IMG/VR virus record: IMGVR_UViG_3300019889_000015
Span: 1 to 62,516 of that record
Strand: one strand, 5' to 3'
DNA: 62,516 nt
DNA from: a virus
Below the pieces are notes generated by a model. That model made no database searches. It saw nothing but the letters and a program-made list of their open reading frames with translations, and was not told the origin of the DNA. Of this stretch, positions 40,893-48,841 are shown piece after piece (position 1 is the stretch's first letter; each line of letters starts with the position of its first letter). Both the position numbers and the translations under genes were made by a program.

Positions 40893-41221
40893 CCTAAATC
40901 CAGGAGATCGTCCATGTATTGATTTGCGGGAAGTCGGTCGTCCGGCGGTGGGTCGACCAATTCCGAGGCCCGGCGCTTGCGGGCATGTTTCCTTTCGCTT
41001 CGCATGCCCGCTTGGAACCCATATGCAAAAACAATCCCCATGGGCCAATCGCTCAAAAGGCGTCTAATTCCGGCGTATATGAGAATACCGATCGAAAGCG
41101 TCCACAATTGGACAGCATCTCGGATGAATTCGACGTCCCAATAGATCAACGCAAGTCCCAGCATGGCAATGCCGCCCAAAGCTGGCAAAGCGATCAAAAC
41201 CGGAAACAGCACACGACGCAT
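40889..41221 (-). CDS. Membrane protein, AT-richer than neighbours
   Basis: 110 aa from the ATG at 41221 (GAAGGGAT upstream); an in-frame ATG at 41263 gives 124 aa. Two membrane helices (VLFPVLIALPALGGIAMLGL and LWTLSIGILIYAGI) then a basic tail. Base composition is visibly lower in GC than surrounding genes, suggesting later acquisition. First gene after the repressor in the same direction. Confidence 0.6.
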   Translation of the reverse strand: MRRVLFPVLIALPALGGIAMLGLALIYWDVEFIRDAVQLWTLSIGILIYAGIRRLLSDWPMGIVFAYGFQAGMRSERKHARKRRASELVDPPPDDRLPANQYMDDLLDLG

Positions 41222-41333
41222 CGCTATCCCTTCATCCCGCCCCAAAACACCCGTCATGATCACCCCCCGGTTACTTCCTCGCGAAGGGATTCACGAGAAA
41301 GAAGCGATCTGACCGGCCTACTTTGTCGCGACT

Positions 41334-41834
41334 TTACCCTTGTCGCCGCTCTGCGGCGCGGATTCGGTCGAGGACGCGCTGAGCGTGTGGAATGCCGTTC
41401 GTCACGGCGTCCTCGAACACCTTCACGTGGACGTGTAGTGCCACCGCAGCGGCCCCCCACAGCGCCGGGAGGGCGTCTCCTTCGAGGAGTCGGTCCACCA
41501 GCTCGCGCTCGACGAACATGGCCTCGGCCAGGTCATCGGCATCCATTCCACGTATCGTCATCAGGCGTTTCGTGACCACACCCACCACCGGGAACAGCGG
41601 CCCTTCGCCGACCAGCTTCAGGGCCTGGCGCAGCATCGCATCCTGTGTGGTGCCCAGGGCTTCGCAGACTTGGGCGAACTTTCGAGTCGAACGCACATGT
41701 CCGTTCTCGATGTTGATGATCGTCGCTCGGTCGACGCCCGCACGTTGCGCGCAATCTTTCTGCGATAACCCGATCTTGTTTCGGCGCTGTCTAAGTAGCG
41801 CGGCCAGCGCCGATGTCAGTCCGTCGTCATCCAT
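41334..41834 (-). CDS. Immunity repressor candidate (XRE helix-turn-helix)
   Basis: 166 aa from ATG at 41834. XRE helix-turn-helix near residues 12-50: LRQRRNKIGLSQKDCAQRAG with DRATIINIENG. The C-terminal part is helical, without a LexA-type protease motif. It is divergent from a second small XRE gene 68 nt away, the typical cI/Cro layout. A palindrome abuts the start codon, implying autoregulation and perhaps a leaderless mRNA. Confidence 0.72.
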   Translation of the reverse strand: MDDDGLTSALAALLRQRRNKIGLSQKDCAQRAGVDRATIINIENGHVRSTRKFAQVCEALGTTQDAMLRQALKLVGEGPLFPVVGVVTKRLMTIRGMDADDLAEAMFVERELVDRLLEGDALPALWGAAAVALHVHVKVFEDAVTNGIPHAQRVLDRIRAAERRQG

Positions 41835-41853
41835 GTGTAGAACTGTACAACAC
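41835..41853. promoter_or_regulatory. 19-bp palindromic operator candidate
   Basis: Pattern GTGTxGxACxGTxCxACAC, exact in both halves apart from x. In the leftward sense TACAGT is a -10-like word 7 nt before the ATG, so a repressor bound here would cover its own promoter. Lies in the 68-nt gap between the two XRE genes. Confidence 0.6.
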
Positions 41854-41902
41854 GCAATCTTTCTGACCTGCGTAGACACGCGGACGCGATGCGCCTAACT
41901 TC

Positions 41903-42166
41903 ATGGCCATGACACGCCACGCAACATTGGCGCGTCGCATCCGAGCGGATGGCGAGAAGATTCAGCAGATCCGCCGAACCCGATTCACAGCCGAGGGACA
42001 ACCCTGGACTCAGGCGTTTCTTGCTGCCCGTGTCGGCATTGCGACGCGCACCCTCCAGTACATCGAGGCCGGTAAGCGTCAGACAAATCGGTCGACAATA
42101 GAGCGAATTGCCGCTGAATTGGCGTGCAGCGTCGACTCGATCACCAAAGGAAGTGACGAGGAATGA
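41903..42166 (+). CDS. Cro-like XRE regulator
   Basis: 87 aa (or 85 from the ATG at 41909). Helix-turn-helix in QAFLAARVGIATRTLQYIEA with a conserved IEAGKRQ. First gene of the rightward early operon. The codons MTRHA at 41909 match the start of the next gene (MTRHV at 42163) over 13 bases. Confidence 0.7.
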   Translation: MAMTRHATLARRIRADGEKIQQIRRTRFTAEGQPWTQAFLAARVGIATRTLQYIEAGKRQTNRSTIERIAAELACSVDSITKGSDEE

Positions 42167-42330
42167 CACGCCACGTCGCCATTGATGGGATTTGCGCCAC
42201 CGATCACGAGCCTTGGCCCTGTTACGACGAGTACGTCAAACGCATCGTCGACGAGGCCCCCCCGTTCAGCCCCGAGCAGCGTGCCGCGCTCGTCGTGCTG
42301 TTCCAGCCCTCTTACGCCGTCCCGGCGTAG
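42163..42330 (+). CDS. 55-residue protein after Cro
   Basis: ATG overlapping the Cro stop (ATGA). Reads MTRHVAIDGICATDHEPWPC onward and ends PSYAVPA. Two Cys and two His could bind metal. Function unknown. Confidence 0.52.
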   Translation: MTRHVAIDGICATDHEPWPCYDEYVKRIVDEAPPFSPEQRAALVVLFQPSYAVPA

Positions 42331-42357
42331 ACCCCCCACACCCCGAAGGACTGAACC

Positions 42358-42732
42358 ATGGGTAATTGGCCTGCCTGGAGCGCGATGCTCGGCCTTCTGC
42401 TGGGAGCCGCAGCCGGTGGACTGCTGGTCTGGCTCCGACAGAACGAGCACAGCGTCGCCAGCCTCGAAAAGGAGATGTACGACCTCGGCACGGTCATGCT
42501 GGACCTGGGCGAGACGATGACCGCCGCAGCAGCCTCGATCGAGGGCTCGATGCGCCACCCGGCCACCACCGTGAACTACACGGCGCCCGCGTCGCCGGAT
42601 CTGGTCGCGGACGTGTCCCGGTCCCTCAAGGATCACCACCGCGTGATCGTTTCATCGTTCGTGCCGCCGAAGCCGGACGACTCTCGGGACGAATCGGACG
42701 ACCTGCTCGACGTCGCGCGGGACGCGAAGTGA
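42358..42732 (+). CDS. Single-pass membrane protein
   Basis: 124 aa, ATG after GAAGGA. N-terminal membrane helix (AMLGLLLGAAAGGLLVWL) followed by a coiled coil and an acidic tail. Function unknown. GTGA overlap with the next gene. Confidence 0.62.
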   Translation: MGNWPAWSAMLGLLLGAAAGGLLVWLRQNEHSVASLEKEMYDLGTVMLDLGETMTAAAASIEGSMRHPATTVNYTAPASPDLVADVSRSLKDHHRVIVSSFVPPKPDDSRDESDDLLDVARDAK

Positions 42733-43013
42733 CCGCGACCATCGAGCGGTCGGACGTCGACCTGGACCTCGAAGCCTGGCTCGACCATGAGATCGAGATC
42801 GGCTGCGAGGTCTTGGAGCCGTACAGCGACAACGCCTGCGGGCGACCGTCGAACTGGCTGCTGATAGGTGATTGCGGCACGGCCGGACATACCAGCCAGG
42901 CATTCGCCTGCGACCCGTGCAAGGGGATTTTCACCCAGCACCACATGGTCTGCTCTCAATGCAACTGCTTCGCCGCCCCACGACTCGTCGAGCGCGTCCG
43001 GGAGGGCCGATGA
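42729..43013 (+). CDS. Cys-rich probable zinc protein
   Basis: 94 aa from GTG at 42729. The C-terminal half has ACDPCKGIF and VCSQCNCFA plus His pairs, enough for one or two zinc sites. Helical N-terminus. Sits directly before RuvC. Confidence 0.6.
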   Translation: MTATIERSDVDLDLEAWLDHEIEIGCEVLEPYSDNACGRPSNWLLIGDCGTAGHTSQAFACDPCKGIFTQHHMVCSQCNCFAAPRLVERVREGR

Positions 43014-43564
43014 TCGTCGCCGGGATCGACCCGTCGCTCACGTCGACCGGCATAGCCCTCATCAACACCGACACCGGCTCCGTGGAGCTGCACACGGTCA
43101 AGTCCAAGGGCTTGGCCACCGACCCGGTGATGACGCGCTGGGAGCGGCTGAAGAAGATCTCCATCGAGGTCCGCCGGATCATCTACGGCTCCGCGCTCGT
43201 CGTGATCGAGGGGCCGTCGATGGCGTCTCGCCACGGCAGCAAGCACGACCGCTCCGGGCTCTGGTGGATGATCGTCGCCCACGCACGGGCCATCGACGCC
43301 GCCGTGACCGAGGTCCCGCCCACCGTGCGCGCCAAGTACGCCACCGGGAAGGGCAACGCGAATAAGGACGACGTGCTGCTGGCCGTCGATCGCCGGTACG
43401 GCTCGCTGGTCAGGATCGGCGGCAACGACCAGGCCGACGCGCTCGTGTTCGCCGCAATGGGTGCCCGGTCGCTCGGCTACGGGATCGAGGACTCGCTGCC
43501 GAAGGTGAACATCGCCGCCATGCAGACGGTCGTCTGGCCGTGGGTCTACGAGGTTGAGCTGTGA
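43010..43564 (+). CDS. RuvC-like Holliday junction resolvase
   Basis: 184 aa. RNase H-fold with the four acidic residues in place: Asp7 (GIDPSLTSTG), Glu67 (VVIEGPS), Asp140 and Asp143 (NDQADALVFA). Resolves branched DNA from recombination before packaging. Start overlaps the upstream stop. Confidence 0.85.
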   Translation: MIVAGIDPSLTSTGIALINTDTGSVELHTVKSKGLATDPVMTRWERLKKISIEVRRIIYGSALVVIEGPSMASRHGSKHDRSGLWWMIVAHARAIDAAVTEVPPTVRAKYATGKGNANKDDVLLAVDRRYGSLVRIGGNDQADALVFAAMGARSLGYGIEDSLPKVNIAAMQTVVWPWVYEVEL

Positions 43565-43830
43565 CCGCCGCCTCGCCGCTGTCGGTGCTCGACGAGGCAG
43601 CCCAGATCATCAACGGCCAGCGGCAGCTCGACTACGGCACGCCAGCGGAGTCGTTCGGCCGCATCGCGAACCTGTGGTCGGACTACCTGGGCATCGAGGT
43701 CACCCCGCCCGACGTGGCCAACCTCATGATCTTGCTCAAGGTGTCGAGGGCCAAGCAGGGATTCCACCGCGACTCGTACGTCGACATCGCCGGGTACGCG
43801 GGCTGCGCCGAGCTGCTGGAGTCGTCATGA
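43561..43830 (+). CDS. DUF6378-like protein
   Basis: 89 aa from GTG. Contains DYGTPAESFGRIANLWSDYL, TPPDVANLMILLKVSRA and DSYVDIAGYAGC, which I recall as the DUF6378 phage family often found near DNA metabolism genes. Fully helical. Molecular role unknown. Confidence 0.72.
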   Translation: MTAASPLSVLDEAAQIINGQRQLDYGTPAESFGRIANLWSDYLGIEVTPPDVANLMILLKVSRAKQGFHRDSYVDIAGYAGCAELLESS

Positions 43831-44060
43831 GAGTCCTCCTGATCCTGCTGCCCGGCCTGGCGATCGCCGGGCTGGCCACCATTCTCGCCCGCGCCTGGAT
43901 CGCAGCCACCACGAACCGGCTCCGCAGGGAAAGCCAGCGCCTGCACATGTTGCTGGCCGAGGTCGACCAGCTCGCCTACGAACACCGCGACGTCTCGCCC
44001 GAGCTGTCGTACCTGATCACGGACACGATCCGCCTCCGACGCAAGGAGATCCCCCAGTGA
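43827..44060 (+). CDS. Single-pass membrane protein
   Basis: 77 aa. An N-terminal membrane helix (LLILLPGLAIAGLATILARA), then charged helices. Coupled to the SPFH lipoprotein gene downstream, so it may be a partner at the membrane. Confidence 0.6.
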   Translation: MRVLLILLPGLAIAGLATILARAWIAATTNRLRRESQRLHMLLAEVDQLAYEHRDVSPELSYLITDTIRLRRKEIPQ

Positions 44061-44938
44061 AGAAGATCATCGCCACCGCCCTCGTCGTGACGGCCGGTGC
44101 CGCCCTCGTCGGCTGCACGTCCGGCACCGCAGGCCCCGACCAGCGTGGCCTGCACTACGACGCCGGACCCATCGCCGGGGCCGCTGACTTCGAGGCGTGC
44201 TACGGCCCGTCGAGCCGCAGTATCGACGACTTCGCCGACAAGCACTTCGAGTACCCGTTCGGTCAGCGGACCTTCGACTTCTCCACCGCCGAGGAGGCCG
44301 ACTCCGGCGCGATCAGCGTGGTGTCGAAAGACAACGTGACGATGACCGTCTCCGGGGTGGCCACGTTCGCCCTCAACCCCACCTGCGACGTGCTCCAGGA
44401 GTTCCACGAGCGGATCGGGCTGAAGTACGGCGCCTGGGAGGAAGGCGGCTGGATCTCGTTCCTGAACGTCTACCTGAAGCAGCCGCTGGACAAGGCGATG
44501 GATGCCGTGTCGAAGGAGTACGGCTATCGGGATCTCTACTCCAACCCCGAGGTCAAAGAGGAGTGGGAGGCCAAGGTCGGCGCCCTGGTGGCCCGTGAGG
44601 TCGAGTCGCTGGCCGGTGCCCCCTACCTGTGCTCGGCGAGCTTCGTCGGCGCCGAGAGCCAGTCGTGTGGCGACCTGTCACTGACCATTCAGACGCCGCA
44701 GCCGCCGGAGAACATCGTCAACGCGCTCGCGTCCGAGCAGCAGGCCGTCGCCGAGAACGAGGCCCAGAAGCAGCGCAACGCCACCGTCGTGACCGAGCTG
44801 GAGTCCACGAGGCTCCTCGTCGACGTGCTCGGCCCCGAGGCGTACGTCCTCCTGAAGGCCATCGAGGACGGCCGGATCACCGTGTTCCCGGTGCCCGGTG
44901 GCTCGAACATCAACCTCGCCCCGCCAGCCGCCCAGTGA
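44057..44938 (+). CDS. SPFH/Band 7-family lipoprotein
   Basis: 293 aa from GTG. Lipoprotein signal ending GAALVGC (Cys20). The middle fits an SPFH domain: VTMTVSGVATFALNP, then FLNVYLKQPLDKAMDA and VAREVESLAG; then a coiled coil (ASEQQAVAENEAQKQRNATV) and a short beta end. SPFH proteins oligomerise at membranes. Lipid anchoring outside the cytoplasm is unusual for the family. Possible role in membrane protection or remodelling. Confidence 0.72.
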   Translation: MKKIIATALVVTAGAALVGCTSGTAGPDQRGLHYDAGPIAGAADFEACYGPSSRSIDDFADKHFEYPFGQRTFDFSTAEEADSGAISVVSKDNVTMTVSGVATFALNPTCDVLQEFHERIGLKYGAWEEGGWISFLNVYLKQPLDKAMDAVSKEYGYRDLYSNPEVKEEWEAKVGALVAREVESLAGAPYLCSASFVGAESQSCGDLSLTIQTPQPPENIVNALASEQQAVAENEAQKQRNATVVTELESTRLLVDVLGPEAYVLLKAIEDGRITVFPVPGGSNINLAPPAAQ

Positions 44939-44945
44939 GAGAGCC

Positions 44946-45071
44946 ATGAGGACATTCCGAGCTAGCTACTTCGGCCGATGCCTGGCCTGTGACGACACGA
45001 TCGAGCCGGGCGATGAGGTCGGCTATGCCGACGACGAGTTGATCCACGCCGACTGCGACGAGGACGACTGA
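44946..45071 (+). CDS. 41-residue zinc-binding protein
   Basis: MRTFRASYFGRCLACDDTIE onward, with CLAC and later H-x3-C, a mini zinc-ribbon I have seen in actinophages (RCxxCxxxIxxGDxV). Starts 8 nt after the SPFH stop; its stop overlaps the next ATG (TGATG). Confidence 0.58.
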   Translation: MRTFRASYFGRCLACDDTIEPGDEVGYADDELIHADCDEDD

Positions 45072-45382
45072 TGGTCAACGCCGACGACCCGGCAATGAAG
45101 CGGATCAGGAAGAAGTTTGAAGACCTCGAACAAGACGGACTATTCGAGATCGAACAAACGGCGAAGCAGTCCGGGGAATTGAACCGCAAAGCCGCCAAGC
45201 CAAAGACCATTCGTTCGGAGAAGTGCGACCTCTGCAATAAGGAAAAGGTCGGAGTCATTCGGGTTCTGGATGACGAACACCGACCGCACTTCATTCTGAA
45301 GGACCACGAAGTGAAGTTTGGCCGAGCGAATTATAGGAAGTGCAAGGGCTCAGGAGTGGAGGTCGGCGAACATGCCAACTGA
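45071..45382 (+). CDS. Hypothetical protein, AT-rich
   Basis: 103 aa. Lys/Glu-rich helical start (AMKRIRKKFEDLEQDG) and a CDLCNKE pair. Uses AAA, GAA and ATT codons much more than neighbours, a sign of recent transfer. No family recognised. Confidence 0.58.
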   Translation: MVNADDPAMKRIRKKFEDLEQDGLFEIEQTAKQSGELNRKAAKPKTIRSEKCDLCNKEKVGVIRVLDDEHRPHFILKDHEVKFGRANYRKCKGSGVEVGEHAN

Positions 45383-45578
45383 CCACGGTAACTGCGGCAG
45401 CGGCTACGTCTACAACAACCACGTGCCGGACATTCCGAAAATGCCCGCGTGCGAGGCGATGATGCCGGTGCCGCAGAAAGAGAAGAAATACGGATTCGAC
45501 TGGCCGGGCATCGGCCCGCCGCCCAGGGCCGAAAACAGGATCGCTTTCACCGAGCGTCTCCGGAAAGCAAATGGATAG
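45372..45578 (+). CDS. Hypothetical small protein
   Basis: 68 aa, Pro/Lys-rich, without clear secondary structure (VPDIPKMPACEAMMPVPQKE). Overlaps the previous gene by 11 nt and shares its AT-richer codon use. Weak candidate. Confidence 0.48.
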   Translation: MPTDHGNCGSGYVYNNHVPDIPKMPACEAMMPVPQKEKKYGFDWPGIGPPPRAENRIAFTERLRKANG

Positions 45579-45590
45579 GAGAAGCGCCTA

Positions 45591-45911
45591 ATGACCAATA
45601 GCAAAAAGCCCAGCGCGTTCGCCGATATCGGCATCACCGATGAGGCGTTCGTCGCGGCCGGGATGGAGTGGGCCAAGCGGATGGGCGACGAGGCCCTGGT
45701 GGAGTGGCAGGCGCACCACGGGCTCATACCCAGGGAGGTCCACGAGGTCGCTCTGTTCGGTGCGACCGGCGGCGCCACCTACGCCTTCCGCACCCTGTCG
45801 GCGATCGGCGCCCTCTGGTACCCGCCGTTCCTGCTCCACCTGGGCTTCGCGATCCCCGAGCAGTACATGCCCGCCGATCTGCGGGCGCCCGATGGCCCCC
45901 CGCAGGACTGA
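45591..45911 (+). CDS. Hypothetical helical protein
   Basis: 106 aa, ATG with AGGAGAAGCG upstream. Hydrophobic patches (TLSAIGALWYPPFLLHLGFA) could be a membrane-touching helix. No family recognised. Confidence 0.58.
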   Translation: MTNSKKPSAFADIGITDEAFVAAGMEWAKRMGDEALVEWQAHHGLIPREVHEVALFGATGGATYAFRTLSAIGALWYPPFLLHLGFAIPEQYMPADLRAPDGPPQD

Positions 45912-46131
45912 GCCCAAGCAGATCCTCGTCGACCACGTGAGCCGCCGCGACCGCTTCGTCTCGGCGTTCGTGGTCACCCCGGACGGAACCCAGCACCGGA
46001 TCGGCTACCTGGCCAGCGAGGGGTGGTTCTGCTGCGCCGAGGAATGCCCCGGCGGCAAGCGGTGCAAGCAGATCAAGACCATCCAGAAGATCGTCCCCCC
46101 GATGGAACCACCGAAAGGAGCGACCCCGTGA
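45892..46131 (+). CDS. Small protein with SWIM-like Cys cluster
   Basis: 79 aa from the ATG at 45892, overlapping the previous gene by 20 nt. The C-terminal half WFCCAEECPGGKRCKQIKT resembles a SWIM finger with the last His replaced by Gln. SWIM fingers bind nucleic acid. It lies before the exonuclease gene. Confidence 0.55.
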   Translation: MAPRRTEPKQILVDHVSRRDRFVSAFVVTPDGTQHRIGYLASEGWFCCAEECPGGKRCKQIKTIQKIVPPMEPPKGATP

Positions 46132-47222
46132 CGGAGCCGCCCACTCAGGGTGCGGTGATCCTGCCGTTCATCCAGCCCAAGGTCCACGTCCACCGGGACC
46201 GCTACAAGAAGCCGATCATCCAGACTGGCGAGTTGCGGGCGGACGGAAAACCCCGAGCGCACACCTGCACGTCGTGCGACAAGTCCGTCCCCGGCATCCC
46301 GTACCGGCGCGCCACTACGTACATCGACGTGCTGGAGGACCGCTACAAGCTGGAGAAGTGGAAGCAGCGCGGCGTAGCCGTGGGCCTGGCCAAGGTGCCC
46401 GCGCTGCTGACGGCGGTGTCGGCGGCGATCAACAACGACCGGGAGCTGGACCGGCTCTGTGACGAGGCCCTGGAGCGGGCCGGGACCAGCGACAAGGCCA
46501 CCCACGGCACGGCGGTTCACGCCCTGGCCGAGCAGCTCGACGCGGGCCAGCGCCCGCTCGTGCCGCCGCACGTGCAGCCGGACATCGACGCCTACGCGGC
46601 AGCCACCAAGGGCATGAACATGCTCGACATCGAGACCTTCGTCGTGGTCGACGACCTCCAGGTGGCCGGGACCTTCGACCGGTTGATCGAGTACGACGGC
46701 CAGCGCTACATCGGCGACCTGAAGACCGGCTCGATCGAGTACGGCCTACCCAAGATCACGATGCAGCTCGCGATGTACGCCAAGGGCAAGCGCTATGACC
46801 CGCTCACCGGCATACGGAACGATCTCGACGTCGACCAGGACTACGGCATCGTCATCCACCTGCCCGCCGGTCAGGCCCGGTGCGAGATCAAGTGGGTGGA
46901 CCTGAGCAAGGGCCGTAACGGTATCGAGCGGGCGCTGGCCGTCTGGGACTGGCGCAAGGCCGACGGCCGAGACTTCATCGTCGCCGCCCCCGCCTTCGAC
47001 CTGCTCGGGATGATCTCGCTCTGCGGCGACGTGGACAGCCTCACCCGGTTGTGGTCGGCCTACAGGCACCTGTGGAACGACGAGGCCCAGGCCGCAGCCG
47101 TCGCGCGTAAGGCCGAGATCATCGCGGCCGGTGGCGCGGGCACCAGCGTCAACACCGTCGTCCGGCTACTCGCCGAGGGCGCAGCTCGTGCCGAGGCCCA
47201 GTTGCCGGAGGCGTGGCGATGA
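46128..47222 (+). CDS. Cas4/RecB-like PD-(D/E)XK exonuclease
   Basis: 364 aa from GTG at 46128 with GAAAGGAG upstream. RecB-family nuclease motifs: THGTAVHALAEQ near 126-136 (His131), GTFDRLIEYDG near 181 (Asp184), IGDLKTG near 195-201 and MQLAMYA near 212-218. An N-terminal CTSC pair may bind a metal. Probably resects DNA ends for recombination, with the SSB-like protein nearby. Confidence 0.82.
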   Translation: MTEPPTQGAVILPFIQPKVHVHRDRYKKPIIQTGELRADGKPRAHTCTSCDKSVPGIPYRRATTYIDVLEDRYKLEKWKQRGVAVGLAKVPALLTAVSAAINNDRELDRLCDEALERAGTSDKATHGTAVHALAEQLDAGQRPLVPPHVQPDIDAYAAATKGMNMLDIETFVVVDDLQVAGTFDRLIEYDGQRYIGDLKTGSIEYGLPKITMQLAMYAKGKRYDPLTGIRNDLDVDQDYGIVIHLPAGQARCEIKWVDLSKGRNGIERALAVWDWRKADGRDFIVAAPAFDLLGMISLCGDVDSLTRLWSAYRHLWNDEAQAAAVARKAEIIAAGGAGTSVNTVVRLLAEGAARAEAQLPEAWR

Positions 47223-47377
47223 GGTTCTTCGGAGCTGCGAACGTCGACGAGCTGCTCGACGACGCCCGCCGGATCGTGATCCAGACCGATACGTGCACGT
47301 GCGCCGACGATCCACACCAGAACGCTCTGCACGACCTGGCCCACGACGTGGTGGACATGTTCGGCGGTACTCAATGA
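47219..47377 (+). CDS. 52-residue protein
   Basis: ATG overlapping the nuclease stop and TGA overlapping the next ATG. Helical with a CTCADDPHQNALHDLAHD segment that could hold zinc. Function unknown. Confidence 0.52.
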   Translation: MRFFGAANVDELLDDARRIVIQTDTCTCADDPHQNALHDLAHDVVDMFGGTQ

Positions 47378-47604
47378 CCGGCTGGCTGATCCTCGCGATC
47401 TACCTGGTCGGGGTCGTCGTCACCTATCGGAGGGCGGTGCGATTCACCGTCGCCAACATCGACCACAGCGACCAGGAGGAGGCCCTGATCGCGGTCGTGC
47501 TGGCGACCGTCGCCGCCCTCATCTGGCCGGTCATCGTGCCGATCTGGCTGCTGTGGCGCTTCGCCAGCCCCAAGAAGACCAAAAACCCACCCAAGGAGGA
47601 GTAA
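47374..47604 (+). CDS. Two-pass membrane protein
   Basis: 76 aa. Helices LILAIYLVGVVVTYRRAV and AVVLATVAALIWPVIVPIWL, then a basic tail SPKKTKNPPKEE. Resembles small phage membrane proteins of unknown use in early operons. Confidence 0.6.
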   Translation: MTGWLILAIYLVGVVVTYRRAVRFTVANIDHSDQEEALIAVVLATVAALIWPVIVPIWLLWRFASPKKTKNPPKEE

Positions 47605-47610
47605 CCCCCC

Positions 47611-47988
47611 ATGCCCTTCACCCGCAAGCAACAGACGCGGATCGACGCGCTGAGCAAGGCCAGGGACCACCTGGCCCGGTGCCACGAGGTCAGCGCCACC
47701 GAGCTGATCGGCGTCGCCACATGGATCTTGGACGGCGAGATCCGACCGGCCATCGACGGCGGCTGCCGACTCGGCCACGGCTGGATCGCGATGGGCGCCC
47801 TCGACGGCACCAAGGAGGACCCGCTGCCCAGCGAGTTCGTCGAGCAGGTGACCGGACGCCCGCTCGACGACTGGCAGCGCGAGCTGGTCGATCACAACCG
47901 CCTCGAACGCGAAGAACCGGCGTTCAGCCAACCCCCCGAAGTCGACCTCGATCCCGAGGCCGACGACACCCAGGAAGGAAACAACTGA
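47611..47988 (+). CDS. Hypothetical protein
   Basis: 125 aa, ATG with AAGGAGGAG upstream. Helical first half, acidic disordered end finishing DDTQEGNN. The last codons and the ribosome site for the next gene (CACCCAGGAAGGAA) reappear at the end of the following gene. Confidence 0.58.
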   Translation: MPFTRKQQTRIDALSKARDHLARCHEVSATELIGVATWILDGEIRPAIDGGCRLGHGWIAMGALDGTKEDPLPSEFVEQVTGRPLDDWQRELVDHNRLEREEPAFSQPPEVDLDPEADDTQEGNN

Positions 47989-48215
47989 TGGCCCCCATGG
48001 CCCCCAACGGCTACTACGAGCCCGCCGACGAGGCGCACGTCGTCGTGACGCCGCTATTCACCCCCGAGCAGACGGCGAGGCTGCGCGTCATCGACGGCGT
48101 GACCACGGCCCTGTCTCGGGTCCGGCCCCCGGACGGCGAGGGCTTCCACGCCCAGGACGTCATCGACCTCGCCGACTACGTGCTCGGCACCACCCAGGAA
48201 GGAAGCAACGCATGA
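47988..48215 (+). CDS. Hypothetical protein
   Basis: 75 aa. Helical (EQTARLRVIDGVTTALSRVR) ending GTTQEGSNA. Shares the C-terminal codons and embedded ribosome site with the previous gene, pointing to a local duplication of the junction. Confidence 0.58.
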   Translation: MAPMAPNGYYEPADEAHVVVTPLFTPEQTARLRVIDGVTTALSRVRPPDGEGFHAQDVIDLADYVLGTTQEGSNA

Positions 48216-48841
48216 CCGCACCCATGGAGTTCGACCAGCCACGCGCCGCCGGGATCGGAGGCGGCGAGAAGATCGACTGGCCCGCCCGGATCGGGCAGCT
48301 CGTGCTCATCGAGCCGAAGTCGATCCAGCGCGGGGTGCAGACCGCCCAGGGTGACGCCGACGCGGTACAGGCCGACGTCGCGTTCATCCTCGGGCCGAAC
48401 GGCCAGCCCTACGAGGAGTTCCCGGACGCGCTCATCTTCACGACCGTGGTCTTCGCCCAGACCGAGAACGTGATCGGCGGGGTGGTGCTCGGCGTCGTGC
48501 AGCAGTACGTCGCCAAGTCCGGCCGGACCACCGTGCAGATCGGCCCGCACGAGGACATGCACAAGGTCGCAGCTCGGGCCTACGTCGCGGACCGGAACAC
48601 CCGGCGGACAGCCGGTGCGTTCGGCCAGCCCGGCGGGCAGGCTCCCCAGCAACAAGGGTGGGGCGCACCGCCTCCGCAGCAGCAGGCCCCGGTTCAGCAG
48701 GCCCCCCAGCAGCAGGCCCCGGCCCAGCAGGCATGGGGAGCCCCGCCGCCCCAACAGCAGACGCCTCCTCCGGCCCAGCAGCCGCCCGCCCAGGGTGGAT
48801 GGGGTGGCCAGCCTCCGGCCCAGGAAACCCCGCCGTTCTGA
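48212..48841 (+). CDS. SSB-like single-stranded DNA-binding protein
   Basis: 209 aa. An N-terminal beta-barrel-sized domain (about 1-125: RIGQLVLIEPKSIQRGV, DAVQADVAFILG, DALIFTTVVFAQ) then a Gln/Pro/Gly-rich linker and a tail ending ETPPF, echoing the acidic DIPF tip of SSB proteins. Near the exonuclease and primase. An actinophage family often given this role; not classical SSB by sequence. Confidence 0.6.
   Translation: MTAPMEFDQPRAAGIGGGEKIDWPARIGQLVLIEPKSIQRGVQTAQGDADAVQADVAFILGPNGQPYEEFPDALIFTTVVFAQTENVIGGVVLGVVQQYVAKSGRTTVQIGPHEDMHKVAARAYVADRNTRRTAGAFGQPGGQAPQQQGWGAPPPQQQAPVQQAPQQQAPAQQAWGAPPPQQQTPPPAQQPPAQGGWGGQPPAQETPPF

Noticed and set aside
45892-46131. True SWIM zinc finger
   Set aside because: The last ligand position reads CKQ rather than CKH and the spacing is only approximate, so it is described as SWIM-like only.
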